From: an uncultured Treponema sp.
GTDB taxonomy: Bacteria; Spirochaetota; Spirochaetia; Treponematales; Treponemataceae
Assembly (NCBI GenBank): GCA_937902125.1
Contig: CALDIB010000007.1
Location: forward strand, 1-26,685
Direction: 5' to 3'
DNA length: 26,685 nt
Below, in pieces: positions 4,484 to 12,215 of the stretch. Within the stretch, counting starts at the first letter, position 1, and each line of letters starts with the position of its first letter. The notes beneath the pieces were generated by a model, which had not been told where the DNA came from, ran no database searches, and was given only the letters and a program-made list of their open reading frames with translations. The position numbers and the translations under genes are program-made.

Positions 4484-5809
4484 TTACAGACTTCTTGAAC
4501 GAATTCTGCCCTTCTTCATAAGACCATCTTGATGGTGCATTCTCAAAAGGGCTTCAATCTGGCTCATTGTGTCCAAGTCAACTCCAACCATAATTATCAA
4601 TGAAGTTCCGCCCATGAGCATAGCCACAGACTGCGGGAACTTAAAGACAAGTTGGATGATTGTCGGCAATATCGCTATCGCCGCAAGGAACAAAGCGCCA
4701 GGCAATACCAAGCGGTTGAGTATCTTTTGCAAGTACTCTTCCGTCTTGTCTGTCCTTACGCCGGGAATGGAGCCGCCGTTTTCCCGAATCTGCTTTGCGA
4801 TTTCTGTGGGGTTCAGTGTTACCTGAGTGTAGAAGTATGCAAAGAAAATGATAAGGACAATCAATAAAACGTTATACCAAACGCCTGTTGGGTTCAAGAA
4901 TACAGCCAATTTCTGAACCCACCTTGCAGCGCCGGAGTTGCTCGCGATAGAAGAAACAAGCTGCAAGGGAAGCGTCAAGAATGATGACGCGAAAATCAAA
5001 GGAATCACATTGGAGGGATTCACTTTAAAAGGAATGTATGTGTTTTGTCCGCCATACATTTTTCTGCCTACAACGCGCTTGGCGTAGTTGACCGGAATCT
5101 TTCTCTCGCCGGATTCTTCAAAAACGACAAGGGCGATGATTCCAACAAAAATGATGAGCGCCACAATTACAAACACGATGTTCAACTGGCCGTTGCGAAC
5201 TTGTTCGGCAAGCTCAGCCACAGCGCTAGGCATGCGGGCCACGATTCCGGCAAAAATCATAATTGAAATGCCGTTTCCGATTCCGCGGGCCGTGATTTGG
5301 TCGCCCAACCAAACTGTCACCATCGAACCTGTGGTTACGGTCAAAATCGCAAGAAGTTTAAAGGCAACTTCGTTGTTCAACGAAATGACGCCAATGTTCT
5401 TTGCGTAAATTGTAACCGCGAAGGACTGGATAACGCAGACAAAAATCGTTCCAACTCTTGTCCACATTTGCATTCTCTGCTGGCCGCCCTCTTCCATAAC
5501 CGCTCTTTTCATAGAGGGGAAAATAATAAGAAGAAGCTGCATGATAATCTGCGTTGAAATGTAAGGCATTACGCCCAACATGAACACAGAAAAGTTTGAG
5601 AACGCGCCTCCCACAAAGAAGTCCATGTAACTGGCAAAAGCGTTGTTGTTTTGGGCGGCAAGGTTGTTGAAATACTCAAAAAGCGCGGCCGCGTCCACGC
5701 CGGGAATTGTAAGAACGCATCCCAGTCTGTAGACCGCCAACACTATGAGAGTGAAAAAAAGACGGCTGCGGAGTTCTTTGATTTTAAACATGTTCGCAAT
5801 AGAATTCAT
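4484..5809 (-). CDS. secY: Preprotein translocase channel subunit SecY
   Basis: SecY, the pore of the SecYEG translocon in the inner membrane, 441 aa with about ten membrane segments. Family marks: the N-terminal amphipathic FKIKELRSRLFFTLIVLAVY with YRLGCVLTIPGVD, the TM2 signature FSVFMLGVMPYISTQIIMQL, the cytoplasmic loop with ERKIPVNYAKR, the TQVTLNPTEIAKQIRENGGSIPG-type C5 region, and a basic C-terminus (RMHHQDGLMKKGRIRSRSL). It is 10 bp downstream of rplO, as in the classic spc operon, and is the last gene before the internal promoter. Confidence 0.98.
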   Translation of the reverse strand: MNSIANMFKIKELRSRLFFTLIVLAVYRLGCVLTIPGVDAAALFEYFNNLAAQNNNAFASYMDFFVGGAFSNFSVFMLGVMPYISTQIIMQLLLIIFPSMKRAVMEEGGQQRMQMWTRVGTIFVCVIQSFAVTIYAKNIGVISLNNEVAFKLLAILTVTTGSMVTVWLGDQITARGIGNGISIMIFAGIVARMPSAVAELAEQVRNGQLNIVFVIVALIIFVGIIALVVFEESGERKIPVNYAKRVVGRKMYGGQNTYIPFKVNPSNVIPLIFASSFLTLPLQLVSSIASNSGAARWVQKLAVFLNPTGVWYNVLLIVLIIFFAYFYTQVTLNPTEIAKQIRENGGSIPGVRTDKTEEYLQKILNRLVLPGALFLAAIAILPTIIQLVFKFPQSVAMLMGGTSLIIMVGVDLDTMSQIEALLRMHHQDGLMKKGRIRSRSL

Positions 5810-5819
5810 TTATTCCGCC

Positions 5820-6314
5820 TTAGTCTTTCTTTTCTGTTTTTTCAGCCTTCTTGGCCTCAACGACAGAGCCGCCGGCCTTTTCAACCTTTTCTTTGGCAGA
5901 CTTTGAAATCTTGTCTACGGAAACGGTCACTTTCTTTGTGATGTCGCCAGTTCCCAAGAGCTTGATCAAAGTCTTCTTTGACTTTTTGGCCTTGACAAGA
6001 TTCTTGGCAACAAGGGTTTCCTTGCTTACAGTCTCGCCGTCGGCATATTTGGCTTCGATGTCAGAAAGGTTCACGACATCGTATTCCACCTTGAACGGAT
6101 AGTTGGAAAAACCGCGCTGGGCGATGCGGCGGTAAAGAGGCATCTGGCCGCCTTCAAAGCCCACGTAAGGCAAAGGCGAACCGCTTCTTGACTGGGCGCC
6201 CTTGTTGCCCTTTCCGGCTGTCGTTCCAAGTCCTGATGAAGAGCCGCGTCCGACAATCTTGCGCTTTTTGTTGGCGCCTTTGGGCGCTGACAATACTGGA
6301 TTGTATTCTGACAT
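5820..6314 (-). CDS. rplO: 50S ribosomal protein L15
   Basis: L15, a late-assembling large-subunit protein that contacts many segments of 23S rRNA, 164 aa. The Gly/Arg-rich N-terminal extension (KKRKIVGRGSSSGLGTTAGK, GNKGAQSRSG) and the segment GFEGGQMPLYRRIAQRGFSN are diagnostic. The C-terminus carries an additional Lys/Glu-rich tail (VEAKKAEKTEKKD) beyond the usual globular end. Its ATG overlaps the rpmD stop as TAATG. Confidence 0.97.
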   Translation of the reverse strand: MSEYNPVLSAPKGANKKRKIVGRGSSSGLGTTAGKGNKGAQSRSGSPLPYVGFEGGQMPLYRRIAQRGFSNYPFKVEYDVVNLSDIEAKYADGETVSKETLVAKNLVKAKKSKKTLIKLLGTGDITKKVTVSVDKISKSAKEKVEKAGGSVVEAKKAEKTEKKD

Positions 6315-6496
6315 TATTGGATCTCCTCAACTTTTACAAGGTGGGCCACAGAGGCCACCGCTCCGCGTACAGAAGGAATGTCTTCCTGCACGACAGAGGA
6401 ACTGATTTTCTTTAATCCCAAACTTCGGACAGTGGCGCGCTTGGCGGGCTTTTGTCCGATAACGCTTTTAACAAGTGTAATCTTAAGTTTTGCCAT
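6314..6496 (-). CDS. rpmD: 50S ribosomal protein L30
   Basis: L30, a 60-aa large-subunit protein. The fold signature is MAKLKITLVKSVIGQKPAKR followed by TVRSLGLKKISSSVVQED and the hydrophobic end VASVAHLVKVEEI. The ATG at 6496-6494 is preferred over an upstream ATG inside rpsE because family members begin at this MAKLKIT position and a GGGG-type ribosome-binding site precedes it. Two bases separate it from the rpsE stop. Confidence 0.95.
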   Translation of the reverse strand: MAKLKITLVKSVIGQKPAKRATVRSLGLKKISSSVVQEDIPSVRGAVASVAHLVKVEEIQ

Positions 6497-6498
6497 GA

Positions 6499-7014
6499 TT
6501 AACCCCACATCTCGCTCAGAGTTTTGCCTCTGTTTTTGGCCACAGCGGCCGCGTCAAGCATATGCTCGATGGCGTCAAAAGTGGCGCGAACAACATTTAC
6601 CGAAGCGCTTGAGCCCAATGACTTGGAAATGATGTCGGTGACTCCAGCCGCGTCCATAATGGCGCGAACAGGACCGCCGGCGATGATTCCAGTACCGGCA
6701 GAAGCGGGGCGCAAAAGAACTTCGGAGCTCTTGAATTTTCCGATGACATCGTGCGGAACAGTTCCGTTCTTAATCGGAAGAACGACAAGATTTCTCTTGG
6801 CGCGGTCGAGGCTCTTTTTAATGGCCTCAGTAACGTCATTGGCTTTGCCAAATCCGTAACCAACGCGGCCCTTTTGGTCGCCCACAACGCTGAGAGCGGC
6901 AAAAGACATTCTTCGTCCGCCCTTTACAGTCTTAGAAGTTCTGTTGAGCGTGACGAGCTTTTCAACGAACTCTTTTTCTTTAGGCTCTTTGTCAAATTTA
7001 TTCTGGCGTTCCAT
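6499..7014 (-). CDS. rpsE: 30S ribosomal protein S5
   Basis: S5, which lines the mRNA entry channel and supports decoding accuracy, 171 aa. The double-stranded-RNA-binding-like N-terminal domain is seen in LNRTSKTVKGGRRMSFAALS and VGDQKGRVGYGFGKANDVTE. The C-terminal domain has RPASAGTGIIAGGPVRAIMD and DIISKSLGSSASVNVVRATF. The GGRRMSF loop, where spectinomycin-resistance changes arise in other bacteria, looks wild type. Eight bases separate it from rplR. Confidence 0.97.
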   Translation of the reverse strand: MERQNKFDKEPKEKEFVEKLVTLNRTSKTVKGGRRMSFAALSVVGDQKGRVGYGFGKANDVTEAIKKSLDRAKRNLVVLPIKNGTVPHDVIGKFKSSEVLLRPASAGTGIIAGGPVRAIMDAAGVTDIISKSLGSSASVNVVRATFDAIEHMLDAAAVAKNRGKTLSEMWG

Positions 7015-7022
7015 AGTATCTC

Positions 7023-7385
7023 CTAGAATATGATGCCCGCTTTGCGAGCGCCGTCAGCAAGAGCCTTTACAACGCCGTGATAAAGATAACCGTTGCGGTC
7101 AAAAACCACAGTGGTAATGTTCTTTTCCTTGAGGCGCTGGCCAAAAGCTTCGCCAAGTTTCGCGGCGCCTTCAACCGTAGGCTTGACGGCCGCGAAATCT
7201 TTTTCCATCGTAGAAATGGCGGCAAGAGTCTTTCCCTCGTCGTCATTGACAACCTGAACATAAAGGTTCTTGTTGCTGCGGAACACAGTCATGCGGGGTC
7301 GCTCGGCCGTTCCGTAAACAGTCTTGCGGATGTGAACCTTTCTGTGAAGGCGCTTTCTTTGTTTATCGTTAAGTTTTCTAATCAT
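7023..7385 (-). CDS. rplR: 50S ribosomal protein L18
   Basis: L18, a 5S rRNA-binding protein of the central protuberance, 120 aa. It begins with the basic RNA-binding stretch KQRKRLHRKVHIRKTVYGTA, then ERPRMTVFRSNKNLYVQVVN, and ends with VVFDRNGYLYHGVVKALADG plus ARKAGIIF, the standard C-terminal motif. It lies between rplF and rpsE as expected and works with L5 (rplE, also here) on 5S rRNA. Confidence 0.97.
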   Translation of the reverse strand: MIRKLNDKQRKRLHRKVHIRKTVYGTAERPRMTVFRSNKNLYVQVVNDDEGKTLAAISTMEKDFAAVKPTVEGAAKLGEAFGQRLKEKNITTVVFDRNGYLYHGVVKALADGARKAGIIF

Positions 7386-7396
7386 ACTGCCCGCCT

Positions 7397-7936
7397 TTAT
7401 TTAACGCCCGTCTTTCCGACTTTGCGTCTGATGACTTCAGTTGAATAGCGGATTCCCTTTCCTTTGTAAGGCTCGGGAAGGCGCAACTTGCGAAGCTGGG
7501 CGCAGAATTCGCCGATTTGCTGCTTGTTGATTCCAGAAACGTCGATTTTTCCAGAAGGATCGGCAGCCACGGTCAAACCTTCCGGAATGACAGCGATAAA
7601 ATCGTTTGAGTAGCCCAAGTTCATTACCAGTTCCTTGCCTTTGACTTCGGCGCGGAAACCAACTCCATTGATTACAAGAGACTTTGTGAAGCCGCTTGTA
7701 ACGCCCTTTACCATGTCGCTGATGAGGGCGCGGTACAAACCGTGGTCGGCGTTGGCCTGGCGGCTTGAGTTAAGCGTTTTTACAACAATCTCGTTGTTTT
7801 CAACGGCAACTTCAACATTCTTGCTGAACTTCTGCTTAAGTTCGCCCTTGGCTCCCTTCACAGAAATTTCGTTGTCCTTAACGGCAACCGTAACGCCGGC
7901 GGGAACGGCAACAGGAAGTTTTCCAATCTTTGACAT
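7397..7936 (-). CDS. rplF: 50S ribosomal protein L6
   Basis: L6, near the sarcin-ricin loop and factor-binding centre, 179 aa, the normal family length. It has the two tandem L6 folds: the first starts MSKIGKLPVAVPAGVTVAVK, the second contains GFRAEVKGKELVMNLGYSND and ends with the conserved LPEPYKGKGIRYSTEVIRRK then VGKTGVK. No unusual substitutions stand out. Spacing is 13 bp from rpsH and 11 bp to rplR. Confidence 0.97.
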   Translation of the reverse strand: MSKIGKLPVAVPAGVTVAVKDNEISVKGAKGELKQKFSKNVEVAVENNEIVVKTLNSSRQANADHGLYRALISDMVKGVTSGFTKSLVINGVGFRAEVKGKELVMNLGYSNDFIAVIPEGLTVAADPSGKIDVSGINKQQIGEFCAQLRKLRLPEPYKGKGIRYSTEVIRRKVGKTGVK

Positions 7937-7949
7937 CTTCTTACTCCTA

Positions 7950-8348
7950 TTACCAAACTTTGCAGACCAATTCGCCGCCGACCATCTTTTCTGACGCCTT
8001 CTTTCCAGTTGTAACGCCAGCGGATGTCGAAACGATTACTGAACCGTATCCATTGCGGACACGGGGCAGATCTTTATAACCGGAATAAACTCGGCGGCCA
8101 GGCGTTGAAATCTTTTCAATGCCGTGGATGACCGGCTCATTCTTGTCATCGTACTTGAGGAAGATGCGGATTGTGTTCTTTCCGTCTTCCTGAACTTTCT
8201 TGAAGTTTTTGATGTATCCTTCAGTCTTGAGAATTTTTACAATTTCCAACTTCAATTTAGACGCCGGGATATCCACTTTTTCGTGGCGGGCCATCACCGC
8301 ATTGCGGATTTTTGTAAGCATATCTGCTACAGGATCTGATGCGCTCAT
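7950..8348 (-). CDS. rpsH: 30S ribosomal protein S8
   Basis: S8, a primary 16S rRNA-binding protein of the central domain, 132 aa. Diagnostic parts are DPVADMLTKIRNAVMARHEK, the KLEIVKILKTEGYI helix, ISTPGRRVYSGYKDLPRVRN and the C-terminal GYGSVIVSTSAGVTTGKKAS with GGELVCKVW. In E. coli S8 is the translational repressor of the spc operon acting at the rplE region; no obvious separate leader is visible ahead of rplE here, because rplX and rplE overlap. Confidence 0.97.
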   Translation of the reverse strand: MSASDPVADMLTKIRNAVMARHEKVDIPASKLKLEIVKILKTEGYIKNFKKVQEDGKNTIRIFLKYDDKNEPVIHGIEKISTPGRRVYSGYKDLPRVRNGYGSVIVSTSAGVTTGKKASEKMVGGELVCKVW

Positions 8349-8364
8349 ATTACTTCTCCTACCA

Positions 8365-8550
8365 CTACCAACTTGACTTTGTTACGCCGGGTAACAAACC
8401 TTCACTAGCATACTTGCGGAAGCAAAGACGGCACATCTTGAACTTGCGGAGGTATCCTCTCGGACGACCGCAAAGCTGACATCTGTTGTACTGCCGTGTG
8501 GAGTACTTGGGAGCGCGCTTTGCTTTGATAATCATCGATTTTTTAGCCAT
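8365..8550 (-). CDS. rpsN: 30S ribosomal protein S14, zinc-binding type
   Basis: The short zinc-containing S14 (type Z), 61 aa, in the 30S head. C24-Q-L-C27 and C40-R-L-C43 form the zinc site, around GRPRGYLRKFKMCRLCF, and the protein ends PGVTKSSW, the usual C-terminus. This is the zinc-dependent rather than the long cysteine-free paralogue. It is located between rplE and rpsH as in most bacterial spc operons. Confidence 0.97.
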   Translation of the reverse strand: MAKKSMIIKAKRAPKYSTRQYNRCQLCGRPRGYLRKFKMCRLCFRKYASEGLLPGVTKSSW

Positions 8551-8561
8551 GACTTCCTCGT

Positions 8562-9113
8562 TTACTTTCTAAAGGGCATATTGAACTTGTTGAGCAAAGC
8601 GCGGGCTTCGCCGTCAGTTCTTGCGCTTGTTACGATTGTGATGTTCATTCCCGCAATCTTAGTGATTTTGTCAAAGTCGATTTCAGGGAAGATAATCTGC
8701 TCCGTAACTCCAAGAGAGAAATTTCCGTGGCCGTCAAAACCAGTGGCCTTGACGCCTCGGAAGTCCTTAACGCGCGGAAGGGCGACATTAATCAAGCGGT
8801 CCAAAAATTCATACATAATTGTTCCGCGCAATGTCACCATAGCGCCGATTTCTGCGCCCTCACGAAGTTTGAAGTTGGCAATCGATTTTTTTGCCTTTGT
8901 CTTGACCGCTTTCTGACCTGTGATTTGTGTCAAGTCAGCAACTGCGGCGTCAAGAAGTTTCTTATTTCCGAGAGCTTCGCCAACGCCCATGCTCACAACG
9001 ATTTTTTTAATCGCAGGAATCTGCATGGGTGATGTGTAACCAAACTCCTTGAAGAGTTCGGGAGCGATAGTGTCTTTATAGACTTTCTTAAGCCGGGGTA
9101 CGTAATTTGCCAT
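8562..9113 (-). CDS. rplE: 50S ribosomal protein L5
   Basis: L5, which binds 5S rRNA and contacts P-site tRNA, 183 aa. Motifs: MANYVPRLKKVYKDTIAPEL, the helix NKKLLDAAVADLTQITGQKA, AKKSIANFKLREGAEIGAMV (beta-loop near the tRNA), and LPRVKDFRGVKATGFDGHGN followed by EQIIFPEIDFDKI. The start at MANYVPR is chosen over an in-frame ATG six codons upstream because it matches family starts, has a GGAG site ahead, and gives the TAATG overlap with rplX. Confidence 0.96.
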   Translation of the reverse strand: MANYVPRLKKVYKDTIAPELFKEFGYTSPMQIPAIKKIVVSMGVGEALGNKKLLDAAVADLTQITGQKAVKTKAKKSIANFKLREGAEIGAMVTLRGTIMYEFLDRLINVALPRVKDFRGVKATGFDGHGNFSLGVTEQIIFPEIDFDKITKIAGMNITIVTSARTDGEARALLNKFNMPFRK

Positions 9114-9430
9114 TATAGCGCTTCTCCACATTTGCGGCAGACGCGAATTTTCTTGTCTCCGTCAAGCTTATAGCCAATTTTCACAGGGCGGTTGCATTTT
9201 TTGCAAACGATGCCCACGTTTGAAATATGAATAGGCGCCTCGATTTCAGCAATGCCGCCGGCATCCTGTTGGCTGCGTCTCTTCATAGCCTTCTTTACCA
9301 TGTTCACGCCAGAAACGATTACCGCATCCTTTTTGGACACGACTCGGACAACCTTTCCTTGCTTGCCCTTGTCTTTTCCGGCAAGAACCTGTACTGTGTC
9401 GTCTTTATGAATCTTGAATTTCTTAATCAT
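9113..9430 (-). CDS. rplX: 50S ribosomal protein L24 with C-terminal zinc ribbon
   Basis: L24, an assembly-initiating protein near the exit tunnel, 105 aa. The KOW motif is DDTVQVLAGKDKGKQGKVVR, followed by VSGVNMVKKAMKRRSQQDAG and EAPIHISNV. The C-terminal segment carries two CxxC pairs, C76/C79 and C98/C101, with 18 residues between, a zinc ribbon present in many but not all bacterial L24s. The ribbon wording (KLDGDKKIRVCRKC) resembles that of the small protein encoded after rplQ. Confidence 0.96.
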   Translation of the reverse strand: MIKKFKIHKDDTVQVLAGKDKGKQGKVVRVVSKKDAVIVSGVNMVKKAMKRRSQQDAGGIAEIEAPIHISNVGIVCKKCNRPVKIGYKLDGDKKIRVCRKCGEAL

Positions 9431-9441
9431 ATCAACTCTCC

Positions 9442-9810
9442 TTACAGAACTTCCGGAGCCAACGAAATAATCTTCATGTAATCTTTTTCACGAAGTTCGC
9501 GGGCAACAGGTCCAAAGATGCGCTTTCCTACAGGGTTCTTGGAATCGTCCACAATTACGCAGGCGTTGTCGTCAAAACGGATGTATGTTCCGTCCGGACG
9601 GCGGTATTCCTTGGCCTGGCGGACAATAACCGCCTTTTTAATGGCGCCCTTTTTAATTGTTGAAGTGGGAATGGCCTCTTTGATGGCCACAACCACGATG
9701 TCGCCGATACCAGCATAGCGGCGGTGGGTTCCGCCGAGCACCTTGATGCACTGGGCAATCTTGGCGCCGGAGTTGTCGGCTACTGTCATGCATGACTGCA
9801 TTTGAATCAT
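9442..9810 (-). CDS. rplN: 50S ribosomal protein L14
   Basis: L14, at the subunit interface beside L19 and bridge B8, and the docking site of the silencing factor RsfS in other bacteria, 122 aa. It starts MIQMQSCMTVADNSGAKIAQ and contains the signature IGDIVVVAIKEAIPTSTIKK, with FDDNACVIVDDSKNPVGKRI and FGPVARELREKDYMKIISLA at the end. Length and motifs are standard. It lies 13 bp after rpsQ and 11 bp before rplX. Confidence 0.97.
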   Translation of the reverse strand: MIQMQSCMTVADNSGAKIAQCIKVLGGTHRRYAGIGDIVVVAIKEAIPTSTIKKGAIKKAVIVRQAKEYRRPDGTYIRFDDNACVIVDDSKNPVGKRIFGPVARELREKDYMKIISLAPEVL

Positions 9811-9823
9811 AAACTTAGCCTCC

Positions 9824-10096
9824 TTACTTCGCTCGCTCTACGATTGATTCCAAGCGCCAGCGCTTGTCTTTGCTCAAAGGGCGGCACTCAACAATCTTGA
9901 CTGTATCGCCAATGTGAGCGTCGTTCTTTTCGTCGTGCGCCTTGCACTTCTTGCTTCTTGTAACGTACTTCTTGTAAAGAGGATCCATGCGTTTTGTAGT
10001 AATTGTAACGACGATGGTTTTATCCATTTTGTCGCTGGTAACAAGTCCTACATAAGAGCGCTTGGCGCTTTTTACAGCTTTCTTCTCTTCTGCCAT
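9824..10096 (-). CDS. rpsQ: 30S ribosomal protein S17
   Basis: S17, a primary 16S rRNA-binding protein with an OB fold, 90 aa. The family core is YVGLVTSDKMDKTIVVTITT, RMDPLYKKYVTRSKKCKAHD, and DTVKIVECRPLSKDKRWRLE. The first 14 residues (MAEEKKAVKSAKRS) form a short Lys-rich N-terminal extension. It follows rpmC by 10 bp. Confidence 0.96.
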   Translation of the reverse strand: MAEEKKAVKSAKRSYVGLVTSDKMDKTIVVTITTKRMDPLYKKYVTRSKKCKAHDEKNDAHIGDTVKIVECRPLSKDKRWRLESIVERAK

Positions 10097-10106
10097 GGGT
10101 CAACTC

Positions 10107-10340
10107 CTACTTTTTTCCTTCAGAGCCTTCGGCCTTTTGAGCCGCGGCTTTCTGGGTGATGAACGTGTTCAAGCGGGCGATTTCTCGGCGCATGTTGCGT
10201 TTTTCCATCGGATTGTCTACATGAGAAACAATCATCTTGAATCTCAATTCCATGTATTTCTGCTTAAGCTCGTCGCGGCGGGCTACCAATTCGGCATAAG
10301 ACAGTTCTTTATCGTTGTTCTTTTTCTTTGAATCAGCCAT
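10107..10340 (-). CDS. rpmC: 50S ribosomal protein L29
   Basis: L29, at the exit tunnel next to L23 and part of the docking region for the signal recognition particle and trigger factor, 77 aa. The two-helix fold is recognisable in ELSYAELVARRDELKQKYME and MRREIARLNTFITQK. Both ends are charged: an N-terminal DSKKKNNDK and a C-terminal AAAQKAEGSEGKK extend a core that is often only 60-70 aa. The gene starts 12 bp after rplP. Confidence 0.95.
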   Translation of the reverse strand: MADSKKKNNDKELSYAELVARRDELKQKYMELRFKMIVSHVDNPMEKRNMRREIARLNTFITQKAAAQKAEGSEGKK

Positions 10341-10352
10341 CTTATTCCTCCG

Positions 10353-10772
10353 TTACGCCTGCGTGGGCCTAAAAGCAATCTTTGTCAAAACCGGCAACTT
10401 GGCGCTGGCCAAGCGCAAGGCTTGTTCGGCCAACTTAATGTCAACGCCGCCAATTTCAAACAAAATCATTCCCGGCTTAAGGTTGGCGGCCCAGAATTCA
10501 GGGGCGCCCTTACCCTTACCCATTCGGACTTCAGCCGGCTTTTTAGAAATCGGCTTGTCCGGGAAAACACGAATCCAAATATTGCCTTTGCGGTCAAGCT
10601 TGCGGCTGATGGCCACACGGCAGGCTTCGATAACGCGAGCGTTGAGCCAAGCCGGTTCCATAGCGACAAGAGCGATATCGCCAAAGTCAATGTGATTGTC
10701 GCGGGTAGCGAAACCTCGCTGTTTGCCGCGCTGCACCTTGCGGTGCATTACTCTTTTTGGCGCTAGTGGCAT
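10353..10772 (-). CDS. rplP: 50S ribosomal protein L16
   Basis: L16, needed for the architecture of the A-site region of the large subunit, 139 aa. Diagnostic parts are MPLAPKRVMHRKVQRGKQRG, LVAMEPAWLNARVIEACRVA, WIRVFPDKPISKKPAEVRMG and KGKGAPEFWAANLKPGMILF. The segment containing RMGKGKG (contacting the peptidyl-transferase region, and the site of evernimicin resistance changes in other bacteria) looks ordinary. Two bases separate it from rpsC. Confidence 0.97.
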   Translation of the reverse strand: MPLAPKRVMHRKVQRGKQRGFATRDNHIDFGDIALVAMEPAWLNARVIEACRVAISRKLDRKGNIWIRVFPDKPISKKPAEVRMGKGKGAPEFWAANLKPGMILFEIGGVDIKLAEQALRLASAKLPVLTKIAFRPTQA

Positions 10773-10774
10773 CC

Positions 10775-11533
10775 TTAACTCCTTGCCTTTGCGACAGTAT
10801 CTTTTGTCTGCTTTTCAGACTCAAGTCTATCAGAAGAACGCTGCGGACGGTCGCGTCTTGGCTTTCTAACCATCTGACCCGCATCCTCGTTCTGCTCGTG
10901 ACCATAGTTCATTCCGTTGTAAACCCAAACCTTAATGCCAATTTTGCCATAGGTTGTAAGAGCCTCAAACGTGCCATAGTCAATGTCAGCGCGAAGAGTG
11001 TGAAGAGGAACGCGTCCTTCCTTGTGTTCCTCCGTCCTTTTCATTTCCGCTCCGCCCAAACGTCCGGCCAAGCGAATCTTGATTCCCTGGGCGCCGGCGC
11101 GCATGGCGTTGGCGGTAGACTGCTTGAGAGCCTTGCGGAACGAGCCGCGGCCCATAAGCTGACGGCCGATATTCTGGGCAATCAAAGAAGCGTTCAAATC
11201 GCCGCGTTTGATTTCTTTAATCTTGATTTGAACTTTCTTTGTAAGCTGCTTTTGAATGTCAGCGCTTATTTTTTCGATTGTGGCGCCCTTGACTCCGATG
11301 ATGACACCGGGTCGAGCAGTGTGAATTACAATAGTAACACGCTGCGGATGGCGAACAATTTCTATTTCGGCGATATCCGCGCCCTTGCATTCAGGGAGCT
11401 CTGAAACCAACTTTCTGATTTTGAAGTCTTCCAAAACCAAGTCGGCGTATTCACGAGGATCCGCATACCAGCGGGACTGCCATGTTTTGTTTACGCCCAA
11501 GCGCAAACCGATTGGATTTACTTTCTGACCCAC
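10775..11533 (-). CDS. rpsC: 30S ribosomal protein S3
   Basis: S3, part of the mRNA entry channel and its helicase activity, 252 aa. N-terminal MGQKVNPIGLRLGVNKTWQS, the KH domain with RPGVIIGVKGATIEKISADI, and the C-terminal domain with GIKIRLAGRLGGAEMKRTEE, then GRVPLHTLRADIDYGTFEAL are all present. About 30 residues beyond the conserved end form a charged, probably disordered tail (RKPRRDRPQRSSDRLESEKQ), longer than in E. coli (233 aa). The gene begins 3 bp after rplV. Confidence 0.97.
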   Translation of the reverse strand: MGQKVNPIGLRLGVNKTWQSRWYADPREYADLVLEDFKIRKLVSELPECKGADIAEIEIVRHPQRVTIVIHTARPGVIIGVKGATIEKISADIQKQLTKKVQIKIKEIKRGDLNASLIAQNIGRQLMGRGSFRKALKQSTANAMRAGAQGIKIRLAGRLGGAEMKRTEEHKEGRVPLHTLRADIDYGTFEALTTYGKIGIKVWVYNGMNYGHEQNEDAGQMVRKPRRDRPQRSSDRLESEKQTKDTVAKARS

Positions 11534-11536
11534 TTT

Positions 11537-11893
11537 TTATTCCCCCGCCTTTTCAGCAACAATGACGGTAATATGACACATGCGTTTGAGCAACTGGTCG
11601 GCTCTTCCGCGGGCGCGGCACCAAATTCTCTTGAGTCTGGGACCTTCGTCAACGCGAATCTCTTTTACATAGAGCATGTCTTCATCCAACTTGTCGTTAG
11701 CGACAAGGGCGTTAGCCATAGCAGACTTTAAAGTCTTGCCGATGAGCCTGGCGCCCTTCTGCGGCATGTTCTCAAGAACAGCCACCGCTTTTGAGCAAGG
11801 CATTCTGGAAATTGCGCGAGCCACGGGGCGAACCTTTGTGGGCGACGCAATAAGGAATTTTGTAGTGGCTACATAGCCTTTTGTTTCTGCCAT
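11537..11893 (-). CDS. rplV: 50S ribosomal protein L22
   Basis: L22, whose extended beta hairpin lines the peptide exit tunnel, 118 aa. Core motifs: FLIASPTKVRPVARAISRMP, MPQKGARLIGKTLKSAMANA, and the hairpin region YVKEIRVDEGPRLKRIWCRA followed by RGRADQLLKRMCHITVIVAE. The hairpin tip shows no deletion of the kind known to confer macrolide resistance. It lies 11 bp after rpsS. Confidence 0.97.
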   Translation of the reverse strand: MAETKGYVATTKFLIASPTKVRPVARAISRMPCSKAVAVLENMPQKGARLIGKTLKSAMANALVANDKLDEDMLYVKEIRVDEGPRLKRIWCRARGRADQLLKRMCHITVIVAEKAGE

Positions 11894-11904
11894 AATAACC
11901 GCCT

Positions 11905-12201
11905 TTATTTAGCCGCAGCCTTGGCCGCAGTCTTGTCTGTTCCGCCATGTCCTCTGAATACACGTGTCGGAGCGAACTCGCCAAGCTTGTGGCCAACGAG
12001 GTTTTCCGTGATGTAAACAGGAATCCATGACTTTCCGTTATGAACAGAAATGGTGTTTCCTACCATTTCAGGAATAATCGTGGAACAGCGAGAATATGTC
12101 TTAATCATCTTCTTTTCAGCGGTTCCAGACTTATTCATTTCTACAATCTTTTTATAGAGCGATTTTTCAACAAAAGGCCCTTTTTTAACAGATCTTGACA
12201 C
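11905..12201 (-). CDS. rpsS: 30S ribosomal protein S19
   Basis: S19 of the 30S head, contacting S13 and forming inter-subunit bridges, 98 aa. It starts MSRSVKKGPFVEKSLYKKIV and has the conserved RCSTIIPEMVGNTISVHNGK, WIPVYITENLVGHKLGEFAP and TRVFRGHGGTDKTAAKAAAK end. The C-terminus is slightly Ala/Lys-extended. It is 14 bp after rplB and begins a run of very short gaps through rplP. Confidence 0.97.
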   Translation of the reverse strand: MSRSVKKGPFVEKSLYKKIVEMNKSGTAEKKMIKTYSRCSTIIPEMVGNTISVHNGKSWIPVYITENLVGHKLGEFAPTRVFRGHGGTDKTAAKAAAK

Positions 12202-12215
12202 AGTTAACTCCTAGC

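Noticed and set aside
10757..11404. Plus-strand open frame of 215 codons opposite rpsC
   Set aside because: It is the antisense shadow of a well-conserved ribosomal gene; no start signals and no family resemblance.
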